Shown one piece after another: positions 24,822-32,814 of a DNA stretch of 64,000 nt (its first letter is position 1; every line of letters begins with the position of its first letter). The stretch is from Desulfocapsa sp. Lineage in GTDB: Bacteria > Desulfobacterota > Desulfobulbia > Desulfobulbales > Desulfocapsaceae. The notes beneath the pieces are model-generated. The model saw only the letters and a list, made by a program, of their open reading frames with translations, did not search any database and had not been told where the DNA came from. The DNA is taken from assembly GCA_016765495.1 (NCBI GenBank), contig JAESPV010000027.1, forward strand, positions 124,001 through 188,000. The letters run 5' to 3'. Made by a program: the position numbers and the translations under genes.

Positions 24822-26599
24822 GGACTATCTCCTGCCACAGCAGATTTGTAGACAAACTTGAGCATCTTCCAGGCGGCTGTGGGACAGCGTTCTGAGCAGA
24901 GACCGCAATGGAGACAGGCATTTTCGTCTTTAACCATAACTCTTCCCGTGGGCAGCACAGTTGAAACATAAAGATCTTGCTCCAAATTCTTTGCGGGAAT
25001 AGCAAGACTTTGGCGCAATTCATGTTCGTTAGCGTTTTCAATGAAAGTGATACAACTTGTCGGGCAGATATCGACACAGGCGTCACATTCGATACACAAG
25101 GATGCATCAAACACGGTTTGCACATCACAATTGTAACAGCGTTCGGATTCTGTTCTGCTGGTTTTGATATCAAATCCGAGTTCAACTTCCACGAGACGAT
25201 CTTTTAGAGATTTGGCTTTTGCAACGTGAGGAACCAGCTGGCGTGTATCGTCACTTATATGACTGTCATAAACCCAGTCGTGGAAATCGAGCTTCTGGTC
25301 ATCAAGGGTTACTTTGGGTTGCGGCCTGTCCTGCAGATCCCTGCCCCGACAATAGAGGTCAATGGAGATAGCCGCCTGGTGACCATGAGCCACTGCGGTA
25401 ATGACGTTTGCCGGGCCAAAGGCTGCATCACCACCGACAAAAACATTTTTGATATCTGTTTGTAAGGTGGACTTATCCAGGACTGGCAGACCACGTTTGG
25501 TAAATCTTAAGCCACTGTCTTCTTCAATCCATGGAAAGGCATTGAACTGCCCCACGGCTAACAAAACTTCATCACATTCCATATATACGGGTTCTTCTCC
25601 AGTAGGAATCAGCGAACGCTTGCCTTTTTCATCGTAGTGCGCCTCAACCTTCTCAAAACGCATGCCGACCAGAATTCCGTTTCTGATCACAAATTCCAGA
25701 GGAACATGATTTTCGACAATGGGAATATCTTCGCTGATGGCATCTTCTATTTCCCATTTTGAAGCTTTCATGTCTGCCCGGGGGCTGCGGACAACAACCT
25801 TTACGTCCTCTCCTCCAAGTCTTCTGGCAGTTCGACAGCAATCCATGGCCGTATTGCCACCGCCAAGGACGAGCACTTTCTTTCCCGTTTTCTCCACATG
25901 ATCGAAAACCACACCAGCCAACCATTCAATGCCAACAGAGATGGACGCATCGCCCTCCTGACGGCCTGGAAGATCCTGAAAGTCACGACCACGGGGAGCA
26001 CCAGTGCCAATAAAAATGGCATCGTACCCTTTACTGAGAATCTCTTTAAGACTTGTTACATAGTGATTAAATATGGTGTTTATCCCCATGTCGAGGATAT
26101 AGTTTACCTCGGTATTAAGTACTTCTTCCGGCAATCTGAAAGATGGCACCTGGCTACGCATGAAACCACCGGCTCTTGACTGATTGTCGAAAAGGTCGAG
26201 TTCGTAACCCAGAACTGCGAGATCACGGGCAACCGTCAGCGAAGCAGGGCCGCCGCCAATAAGTGCGACGCGTTTTCCATTCTTTTTTTGAGGGATTTTG
26301 GGTAACAGCGGCAGGATATCTCCACGAAAATCAGCGGCGACCCTTTTAAGTCTGCATATTGCAACAGGATCGCCCTCCACCCGTCCACGACGGCAGGCTG
26401 GTTCGCAGGGCCTGTCACAAATTCTGCCGAGAATACCGGGGAAAACATTTGATTCCCAGTTGATCATATATGCTTTGTTGTAGTCCCGATTTGCTATCAA
26501 GCGGATATATTCCGGCACAGGAGTGTGTGCGGGACATGCATATTGACAGTCAATTACTTTATGAAAATACGTATTATTCTTCGTTTCTGTGGGTTTCAA
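24818..26599 (-). CDS. GltD-like FAD oxidoreductase with N- and C-terminal iron-sulfur domains
   Basis: A 593-residue protein built like the small subunit of glutamate synthase. The N-terminal Fer4_20 domain has cysteines in CQYACPAHTPVPEY and GRICDRPCEPACRRG. An FAD Rossmann motif follows at about residues 110-140 (VALIGGGPASLTVARDLA) and an NAD(P) one at about 240-265 (VLVLGGGNTAMDCCRTAR). The C-terminus carries two 4Fe-4S motifs, CIECDACVDICPTSC and CLHCGLCSERCPTA. It is the first gene of the 2-oxoacid oxidoreductase operon, so it probably links NAD(P)H and ferredoxin pools to that enzyme. Confidence 0.9.
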   Translation of the reverse strand: MKPTETKNNTYFHKVIDCQYACPAHTPVPEYIRLIANRDYNKAYMINWESNVFPGILGRICDRPCEPACRRGRVEGDPVAICRLKRVAADFRGDILPLLPKIPQKKNGKRVALIGGGPASLTVARDLAVLGYELDLFDNQSRAGGFMRSQVPSFRLPEEVLNTEVNYILDMGINTIFNHYVTSLKEILSKGYDAIFIGTGAPRGRDFQDLPGRQEGDASISVGIEWLAGVVFDHVEKTGKKVLVLGGGNTAMDCCRTARRLGGEDVKVVVRSPRADMKASKWEIEDAISEDIPIVENHVPLEFVIRNGILVGMRFEKVEAHYDEKGKRSLIPTGEEPVYMECDEVLLAVGQFNAFPWIEEDSGLRFTKRGLPVLDKSTLQTDIKNVFVGGDAAFGPANVITAVAHGHQAAISIDLYCRGRDLQDRPQPKVTLDDQKLDFHDWVYDSHISDDTRQLVPHVAKAKSLKDRLVEVELGFDIKTSRTESERCYNCDVQTVFDASLCIECDACVDICPTSCITFIENANEHELRQSLAIPAKNLEQDLYVSTVLPTGRVMVKDENACLHCGLCSERCPTAAWKMLKFVYKSAVAGDSP

Positions 26600-26723
26600 G
26601 GGCTATTGTCTTTGTATAAGTAATAAATATTCAAATAGAAAAAGTATCCATGAAAAATGTGCTTGTACTTTTATTTGCCGATCAACTAAATAATGCACGC
26701 TGGACGGCAGAATTCGTTTTAGA

Positions 26724-26773
26724 TACTTAGTGCTAAGTACCAGCATACCGTATATTTGTTAAACGTTAAACAA
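26724..26773. promoter_or_regulatory. Two palindromic operator-like sites upstream of the oxidoreductase operon
   Basis: TACTTAG-TG-CTAAGTA (26724-26739) is a perfect 7-bp inverted repeat. Seventeen bases later TTGTTAAACGTTAAACAA (26756-26773) is a near-perfect palindrome that also contains a tandem GTTAAAC repeat. The 315-base region between 26600 and 26914 holds no gene. These are good candidates for binding sites of a dimeric regulator; none can be named. Confidence 0.5.
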
Positions 26774-26914
26774 TAATGCGTGACTTCGTAGAATGTGCGT
26801 CAACACAGTAAATTAAGTGAATATTATTCTGTTGGTACATGTTTTTTGCGACATGCAAATCCTTTTTTTGTAGCCAAAATCAAACGATACGATAAAGACG
26901 AAAAAGTTCCACCA

Positions 26915-27271
26915 TCAGACTGAAATTATTTCCCTGATAAGCTGCTTTAGTTCGTCAATCTCTTTACATTTGTTTATAGCTTCCGCATCAATGCTGAGGT
27001 TCAGGTCATTTCCTGATTTGAGAAAGATGGCCGGTAGTTCGACCTCTGTCTTGTATTTGTCTTTAAATTCATCTTTATGCAGAAATTCAAGAGGCAGATC
27101 AATTGTGTCAATGAACTTCCTCCATTCCTGTTTCATTCCAATCCCGGAAAAGGTCATGGCACAAAGATTACATTCATATGTCTTGGGGGAAAATAGTTTA
27201 TGCGCTGTATCGGTAAGCGTGTTGAACAATCCACTATCTGCATTGTAAACAAATATAAGAGTGTCACTCAT
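26915..27271 (-). CDS. Conserved small protein with CxxC motif, function unknown
   Basis: A 118-residue soluble protein that begins with a hydrophobic strand (TLIFVYNADSGLFNTLTD). A CNLC motif at residues 34-37 sits in TYECNLCAMTFSGIGMKQEW, followed by LPLEFLHKDEFKDKY and VELPAIFLKSG. The pattern suggests a small alpha/beta fold with a redox or metal-binding cysteine pair. I do not recognise a named family. An AAGGAG-like element (aggagat) precedes its start codon, supporting translation. It stands alone between the 2-oxoacid operon and GMP reductase. Confidence 0.7.
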   Translation of the reverse strand: MSDTLIFVYNADSGLFNTLTDTAHKLFSPKTYECNLCAMTFSGIGMKQEWRKFIDTIDLPLEFLHKDEFKDKYKTEVELPAIFLKSGNDLNLSIDAEAINKCKEIDELKQLIREIISV

Positions 27272-27662
27272 GATTATCTCCTTACTTAGTTGGAATCTCT
27301 GTTTTGAAAAATCCTGAAGGTGTCTTTCACTCTAATCATTTAAAACTATTTTCGCAGATATCGTATGCTCGATTCTGCATGGATGATGCCAGATACCTGA
27401 TGACTGATTGTACCATTTAGTCGTGTCGACTGGCAACTCCTTACAAGTTTTTTGCATTTAAGCGAGTATCCAGCCATAAGACTATTTAGTTTTTCACGAA
27501 CGTGTTTGGAAAAGCTTGTATAGATTACAAATGGATAAGGTAGCAATTTTGACTTAATGGTACTATGCTCCTCTTTTATAGCGGTGGCACGAAATAAGGC
27601 TAATCGATGTGAGGAAACGTTAGGTTTCGTTACGAGTTTGACAAACAAATAAAGGAGACAAT
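27272..27662. other. Upstream region of guaC with a hairpin at 27609-27633
   Basis: No supported gene lies in these 391 bases. Just before the guaC ribosome binding site, GTGAGGAAAC and GTTTCGTTAC pair at 9 of 10 positions around a GTTAG loop. It could shape guaC translation or transcription; it does not match the purine riboswitch pattern I know. Confidence 0.4.
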
Positions 27663-28682
27663 ATGGGGGAAGCTATTACTTATGATGATGTACTGCTTGT
27701 ACCATCCTACAACCATTGGGAATCGCGCCGGGTTGTTGATATATCCATGATTGATAAAAGCGAAAAATTAAAATTGAGCTTACCAATCATGACGTCTAAC
27801 ATGGATACCATCACCGAAAGTGAGATGGCTAATTACATTGGCAAAAAAGGGGGTGTTGGTGTTTTGCACCGATTCATGAGCATCGATGACAACGTGGCCA
27901 TGTTCAAAGCTTGCAAATTTCCCACCTTCGTTTCTATCGGGTGTGCAGAAGCCGATTTAATTAGGGCCGACGCATTAAAGGATGCGGGAGCAAATTTCTT
28001 CTGTATTGATGTGGCACATGGCCACGCTAAATATGTGGGCCGGACCCTAGGGCATCTACGGGATCTGGTGGGTAAGGATGCCTGTATAATGGCCGGGAAC
28101 GTGGGCACCTATGCCGGGGCGGACTACCTGGCCTCCTGCAGTGCAGATATTATTAAGGTCGGTATCGGCGGCGGATCAGTCTGTACCACCCGAATCAAGA
28201 CCGGTTTTGGCGTACCCAATCTTACCGCCATCAAACATTGCGCACGTGTGGATCGATCTATAGTTGCCGATGGTGGCATTCGCACCTCGGGAGATATTGT
28301 CAAAGCACTGGCCTTTGGGGCCGATTTCGTCATGGTTGGCAGCATGCTGGCCGGTACCCGTCCCACACCTGGCTCCACAATGACCCGCACAGATAGGGAC
28401 GACAATGAAAGCCAGGTAAAGGTTTACCGGGGTATGGCGTCCAGCGATGTCCAGGATGAATACCATGGGGGCATGGCTGAATGGAAAACCGCAGAAGGTG
28501 TTTCCGTGGATGTGCCCTATCGCGAGGATGAAGACCAGATTGTTGCCGATATCGTGGGCGGATTGCGATCCGGCCTCACCTACGGCGGAGCCAGCACTAT
28601 CGGGGAACTTCAGCGTAAACTCGATTATATTCATATTTCGACTGCGTCAAAGACGGAGAGCATGCCTCATCGACTGCTTTAA
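27663..28682 (+). CDS. guaC: GMP reductase (IMPDH/GMPR family)
   Basis: A 339-residue TIM-barrel enzyme lacking the CBS pair of IMP dehydrogenase. The catalytic cysteine lies in GGGSVCTTRIKTGFGVPNL, followed by ADGGIRTSGDIVKALAFGADFVMVGS and by YRGMASSDVQDEY. The short length and the CTTR-KTG-G pattern point to GMP reductase, which converts GMP to IMP with NADPH, rather than to IMP dehydrogenase. AAAGGAGA lies 6 bases before the ATG. The gene looks richer in G+C than its neighbours, which might mean transfer, but this was judged by eye. Confidence 0.85.
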   Translation: MGEAITYDDVLLVPSYNHWESRRVVDISMIDKSEKLKLSLPIMTSNMDTITESEMANYIGKKGGVGVLHRFMSIDDNVAMFKACKFPTFVSIGCAEADLIRADALKDAGANFFCIDVAHGHAKYVGRTLGHLRDLVGKDACIMAGNVGTYAGADYLASCSADIIKVGIGGGSVCTTRIKTGFGVPNLTAIKHCARVDRSIVADGGIRTSGDIVKALAFGADFVMVGSMLAGTRPTPGSTMTRTDRDDNESQVKVYRGMASSDVQDEYHGGMAEWKTAEGVSVDVPYREDEDQIVADIVGGLRSGLTYGGASTIGELQRKLDYIHISTASKTESMPHRLL

Positions 28683-28865
28683 GCTGGAGACTCTTGGGAA
28701 AATCAATAACAGGTTTTCTTTTCAAATGAAAATTTGCCCAGTTGGATCAATCTTGAACAGAATTTCCAATAATTATTAGAGTGTAGGCTTGGCTGTGCGG
28801 TAGAGTGTTCTTACTCTTGGCTTTGTTTGGAGTCGATATGAAATATCGAGAATTCTAAAGAGTGC

Positions 28866-28909
28866 TTGACAAACGACATTGCACGTGTGAGTATGAGCAG
28901 ATGGTCATA
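28866..28909 (+). promoter_or_regulatory. Promoter and ArsR-type operator of the metal-permease operon
   Basis: TTGACA (28866-28871) and GAGTAT (28889-28894) are spaced by 17 bases. An imperfect palindrome TATGA-8-TCATA (28892-28909) overlaps the -10 element, the position expected of an ArsR/SmtB repressor site. The transcript then has a leader of about 125 bases with a small hairpin (TAGGCC-GACT-GGCCTA near 28927-28942) before the arsR start. Confidence 0.55.
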
Positions 28910-29033
28910 TGTGCAGTCAGCAACATAGGCCGACTGGCCTAGGTATGAACGGGAAAACCGGGGTAAGTGTCCTGGTTATATTTGTAACCTTCTTATTTTT
29001 CTTGTTACAGGTTTTATGGAGTAAGGTATTAAT

Positions 29034-29387
29034 ATGAAAGAAGATCAATGTAAATGCCGTATTATTCATGCAGATCAGGTGGAAGCTGCCCGAAAATCAG
29101 CATTGGCTGGTGACGAAATTGAGTTGTTATCCCAGACGTTTAAAGCGCTTGGTGATCCCAGTCGGTTGCGAATTTTAACAGCGCTTGAAAAACAGGAGAT
29201 GTGTGTCTGTGATCTGGCTGCGTTGCTTGCTATCAGTGAGTCTGCTGTGAGCCATCAATTAAGGTTGTTGCGGACAATACAGCTTGTAAAAAACAGAAGA
29301 GCAGGAGCAGTCCTTTACTATTCTCTGGATGACACTCATGTAAATGTTTTAATTGGGACTGCTTTGGAACATGTAAGAGAAAAATAG
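29034..29387 (+). CDS. ArsR/SmtB family metal-responsive repressor
   Basis: A 117-residue winged-helix repressor. The DNA-recognition helix is seen in LLAISESAVSHQLRLLRTIQLV. The metal-sensing motif is the ELCVCDL-like MCVCDLAA in helix 3, typical of arsenite, cadmium or zinc sensors. A further cysteine pair sits at the N-terminus (QCKCRIIH). It is followed 33 bases later by a metal permease, so it most likely represses that operon until metal binds. The preceding palindrome at 28892 is the probable operator. Confidence 0.92.
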   Translation: MKEDQCKCRIIHADQVEAARKSALAGDEIELLSQTFKALGDPSRLRILTALEKQEMCVCDLAALLAISESAVSHQLRLLRTIQLVKNRRAGAVLYYSLDDTHVNVLIGTALEHVREK

Positions 29388-29420
29388 AAAGAAAGACTTT
29401 GTAATGCAGAGAGTGTGACA

Positions 29421-30605
29421 ATGGAAGTTTTACAAAAAATCATTTTTGCAATATGGGATATCCTTCTTGATTCCTCATTTTATATTTTAATGGGTATACT
29501 TATTTCCGGATTATTGAGAGTTATTCTAAGTCCGACAGTCATTTTCAATCATCTTGGAAAAGGGCGCTTTATGTCAGTTGTTAAGGCTGCTCTGTTTGGT
29601 GTTCCGTTGCCGCTCTGATCATGCGGTGTGTTGCCGGCGGCAGCATCATTAAAGAAACAGGGGGCAAACAAAGGGGCGACGACGGCTTTTCTTATCGCAA
29701 CACCTGAATCGGGGGTTGATTCAATTGCTATAACCTATGCTCTGCTTGATCCTATCATGACTGTTGTCCGTCCTGTGGCCGCATTTATCACTGCAATTAG
29801 TGCCGGTTTTCTGGAAAATAGTATTAATAGACCTCAGCAGGAAGAACTCTCTCCTTCAGCTCTTGCCTGCCCCGTCGATAATTGCTGTGATGGTATTGAT
29901 TGTGATCCGAAAGAACATCGGAGACATCATACTGTCTTCGAAAAGATAGTGGCCGGCCTGAAGTTTGGAGTAGGGGCGGTCTGGGGAGATATCGCTCTAT
30001 GGTTTTTTGCTGGATTAATAATCGCCGGTACTATAACTGCAATTATTCCTGATGATATTATGGCCAGATATTTAGGTGGCGGACTTCATTCAATGTTGAT
30101 TATGCTGGTTGTCGGTGTGCCAATCTATATCTGTGCCACCGCCTCAACACCGGTTGCAGCAGCACTCATACTCAAGGGTGTCAGTCCTGGAGCGGCCCTG
30201 GTCTTTCTGCTTGCGGGACCGGGTACAAATGTGACTTCTTTGACGACTATGTATGGAATTCTTGGTCGAAAAGCGACATTTCGATATCTTATTGTCCTCT
30301 CTGGTTTTGCGTTGGTATTTGGTTTACTGGTTGATCGGATATATTTGTTCTTTGGTATTGTACCGACGGCTGTCCTGGGAGAAGCAGCAAATATAATTCC
30401 CCATAGTATAAAACTGTCAGCAACGATTCTTTTGCTGTTGATCTCAATTAAACCTGTTGTCGGGTGGTTGAAAACAAAGATCTTCAGAAGGAAAGAAAGG
30501 AAAGTCGTTTTAAGTGGTTTTCCTGTGCCCATAAAGAAAGAAAACCAAAACAATACAGACCATGGTGGCCATGATCATGATAATTGTGGGTGTGATCAGC
30601 ATTGA
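29421..30605 (+). CDS. Selenocysteine-containing SO_0444-type metal efflux permease, UGA at 29616-29618
   Basis: ATG 29421 and the downstream frame to 30605 are one gene of 394 residues interrupted only by an in-frame UGA at codon 66. The text around it is GVPLPL-U-SCGVLPAA, where family members carry PLPLCSCG. The protein has about eight membrane segments in two DUF318/ArsP-like halves (second half GVPIYICATASTPVAAALI), a cytosolic loop with CPVDNCCDGIDCD and a His/Cys-rich tail (HGGHDHDNCGCDQH) suited to Zn, Cu or another soft metal. A SECIS-like hairpin begins 11 bases after the UGA. It lies behind an ArsR repressor, consistent with metal-induced efflux. Confidence 0.88.
29616..29645 (+). 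promoter_or_regulatory. SECIS-like element for the metal permease
   Basis: After UGA (29616-29618), TGTTGCC (29629-29635) pairs with GGCAGCA (29639-29645) around a GGC loop whose first base is 18 bases past the UGA; one pair is G-U. The spacing of 16-37 bases and a G in the first two loop positions agree with bacterial SECIS rules. Confidence 0.75.
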
Positions 30606-30640
30606 TACTGGCCGAAGTTGAAAACCGGACACCACTTACC

Positions 30641-31294
30641 TTATTGGTTTCGATGTTTAACAGATAGGCGCTTTCGTTTTTGAAGAAGGTCGATGTAATA
30701 TCCATTAACCTTTCCAATGAGATTGTGCGTCTCTTTGTAAGGAGCCGGTTGTCCCTTTTTTAAATCTTTATGGTATTCGCCAGCATTCCAGGCCGACAAA
30801 ACAAGCTCTAACTTTCCATTAAATTTGTAATTATACTTTGAGATCAAATAGCATGTCAGAAGGATATTGACGGCTGGATCAAAGAGATCCTCTTTTTGCA
30901 GGTGATACAGTTTCTGCCGGTTAAGACCGGGGAAGTTGAATTTTGATCTTGAAAGCTCAAGAGCTGCCTGCTTCCCGGTTGGAAAAATGATTTGACCAAG
31001 CCCCATTGCCCCTTTTGGTGAAACAGCTTTGGGGTTAGCACTGGATTCTGCAAGGATTAAGGCGCGGATGAAATCGGGACTGACCTTATGGTGTCGTCTG
31101 AAAAAAGTGTACTGAGCATATTTGTTTATAAGCGTATTGTAGGGTACAAGACGTTTCATTGCCAGAGGGCTGACTTCAAGGTTTGCGTATTTTTGTATTG
31201 ATTGCTTGAGCTGAGAAGCAAAACAGGGGGCGCAAAATAACACTAAAAAAATGAAAAACAGAAAAAGATGTGCAGGAAAGTAATTTTTTTTCAT
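30641..31294 (-). CDS. Lytic transglycosylase (SLT domain)
   Basis: A 217-residue exported murein hydrolase that cleaves between MurNAc and GlcNAc. The signal peptide covers about residues 1-26 (hydrophobic run ending PCFA). The SLT domain has the catalytic Glu in FIRALILAESSANPKAVSPKGAMGLGQI (quoted region about residues 74-101; Glu in ILAESS), then LLTCYLISKYN and LSAWNAG. It begins immediately after the M18 aminopeptidase stop codon on the same strand. No lipobox was seen, so it is probably soluble periplasmic. Confidence 0.88.
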   Translation of the reverse strand: MKKNYFPAHLFLFFIFLVLFCAPCFASQLKQSIQKYANLEVSPLAMKRLVPYNTLINKYAQYTFFRRHHKVSPDFIRALILAESSANPKAVSPKGAMGLGQIIFPTGKQAALELSRSKFNFPGLNRQKLYHLQKEDLFDPAVNILLTCYLISKYNYKFNGKLELVLSAWNAGEYHKDLKKGQPAPYKETHNLIGKVNGYYIDLLQKRKRLSVKHRNQ

Positions 31295-32602
31295 TTACGA
31301 TACAACTCTGGGCAAGGCAGCACATGAATAAAAGTGGGCAATGGTCTGGTAAAGCATATAGGGATCCTGGCTCCCGATTGTCTCCCGAATGGAATGCATT
31401 GCAAGGCTTGGAACACCCAAATCGACAGTTTGTATTCCAAGGTTTGTAGCTGCAATGGGACCAATTGTTGATCCACAGGCCAGGTCATTATTCATAGCAA
31501 ATTCCTGGACTGGAATGTTAAGTTTTCCTGCAATCATCTTGTATATTGCAGCTGTTTTGCTGGTGGTGGCATATCGTTGATTGGCATTATGTTTAATGAC
31601 CGGGCCATGATTTAACATGGGCAAATGCTCAGGGTCATGTTTCTCTGGGAAGTTTGGATGCACCGCATGTGCGTTATCCATTGAGAGAAGACAGGATTGA
31701 TGAAGGAGTTTACTCCGGAGTGATGCCTCAGGTATGAGTCGTTCCAGGACTGTAGAGAGGAAATTTCCCTTGGCTCCTGCAAAGCTGGCTGAACCGATTT
31801 CTTCATGATTACTGCATAGGAAAAGTGAATTTTCTTCTGTACCACCATTAAGTATTGCTTTGATCCCTATGAAACAACTGACGAGATTGTCTAATCTTCC
31901 TGCTGCAATAAAGTCATTATTTAAACCTATAAATTGCGGAGGGTTCGTGTCATAACAAAACAGGTCAAAACCAAGTATTTTGCAAACTACCAGGTCCGGA
32001 TATTCGTTTTTTATCTGCTGAAGAAGAATTTCATCAAAAGAAATCTCTTTTTCAACGGTTTGACAAATAAGTGGATATAGATGCTTTTGTTTTTCAATGC
32101 TATGGTCTTTGTTGGCATTCCTGTCAAGGTGGATGGCAAGGCTGGGAATGATGGCCACGGGTCTTTTAAAATCGATGACACATGTTCTTAACGTGTCATT
32201 ATCAGCGAGCACACTAACACGCCCACCAATGCCGAGGTCACGGTCAAACCATGTGGCAAGGAGTGGTCCGCCATACACCTCTACGCAAAGCTGTTGCATG
32301 GCCTCACTGCTTTTTAATGGGTTGGGTTTTATTTGAAGTGATGGACTGTCTGAATGAGCAGCTGTCATCCGCCACGCCTTTTTCATTGGAAGATTTTCTG
32401 CCAGTTTAATCCCAATAATTGTACCATTGTCACGAATACAGTAATATCCATTGCTACTCCCTATCTCCCAGTCTCTATCCTCATGAAGGGCTGTGAAGCC
32501 TGCCTCCTGGAAAGCGTTTTTCAGGTATTCAGTTGTGTGAAAAGGAGTAGGGCACTTTTGTAAAAAGTCGAAAAATTCTTTATTAAATTGCTTAGAGTTC
32601 AT
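31295..32602 (-). CDS. apeB: M18 family aminopeptidase
   Basis: A 435-residue cytosolic zinc aminopeptidase of the M18 (aspartyl aminopeptidase) family. Metal ligands are visible in MTAAHSDSPSLQIKP (His and Asp), GRLDNLVSCFIG (Asp), CSNHEEIGSASFAGAKG (Glu pair) and SMDNAHAVHPNF (Asp/His). The C-terminal VDLGVPSLAMHSIRE supplies the last His. Members remove N-terminal acidic or neutral residues from peptides. Next gene is the lytic transglycosylase at zero spacing, so the two are likely co-transcribed. Confidence 0.93.
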   Translation of the reverse strand: MNSKQFNKEFFDFLQKCPTPFHTTEYLKNAFQEAGFTALHEDRDWEIGSSNGYYCIRDNGTIIGIKLAENLPMKKAWRMTAAHSDSPSLQIKPNPLKSSEAMQQLCVEVYGGPLLATWFDRDLGIGGRVSVLADNDTLRTCVIDFKRPVAIIPSLAIHLDRNANKDHSIEKQKHLYPLICQTVEKEISFDEILLQQIKNEYPDLVVCKILGFDLFCYDTNPPQFIGLNNDFIAAGRLDNLVSCFIGIKAILNGGTEENSLFLCSNHEEIGSASFAGAKGNFLSTVLERLIPEASLRSKLLHQSCLLSMDNAHAVHPNFPEKHDPEHLPMLNHGPVIKHNANQRYATTSKTAAIYKMIAGKLNIPVQEFAMNNDLACGSTIGPIAATNLGIQTVDLGVPSLAMHSIRETIGSQDPYMLYQTIAHFYSCAALPRVVS

Positions 32603-32814
32603 TGTGTCTATTATTTAGAAAAGGATTAAGGGGAGAGGTTTATGACATCATCAGAAAGTGTCAAGGCATTCCGGATATATGGATAGGCTTGCGAACTGTA
32701 TGGTTGTGGGGCGTCTTGTTGCATAATAGGTGGACGCAAAGAGTGAGTGGATACCTGTAAAGTCTATAACTTGGAGATATAAAAATAAATATCTGGTTGT
32801 AAAAGGGAGATAGC

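Noticed and set aside
27346-27648. 100-codon minus-strand frame upstream of guaC
   Set aside because: It has no ribosome site and an unlikely composition, and overlaps the hairpin and upstream region of guaC.
27272-27662. Purine riboswitch before guaC
   Set aside because: A hairpin is present, but the conserved core of the known purine aptamers is not seen.
29415-29627. Reading the permease as a truncated gene plus a separate downstream gene
   Set aside because: The two frames are in phase, the UGA replaces a conserved cysteine, a SECIS-like hairpin follows, and the downstream part has no ribosome site of its own.
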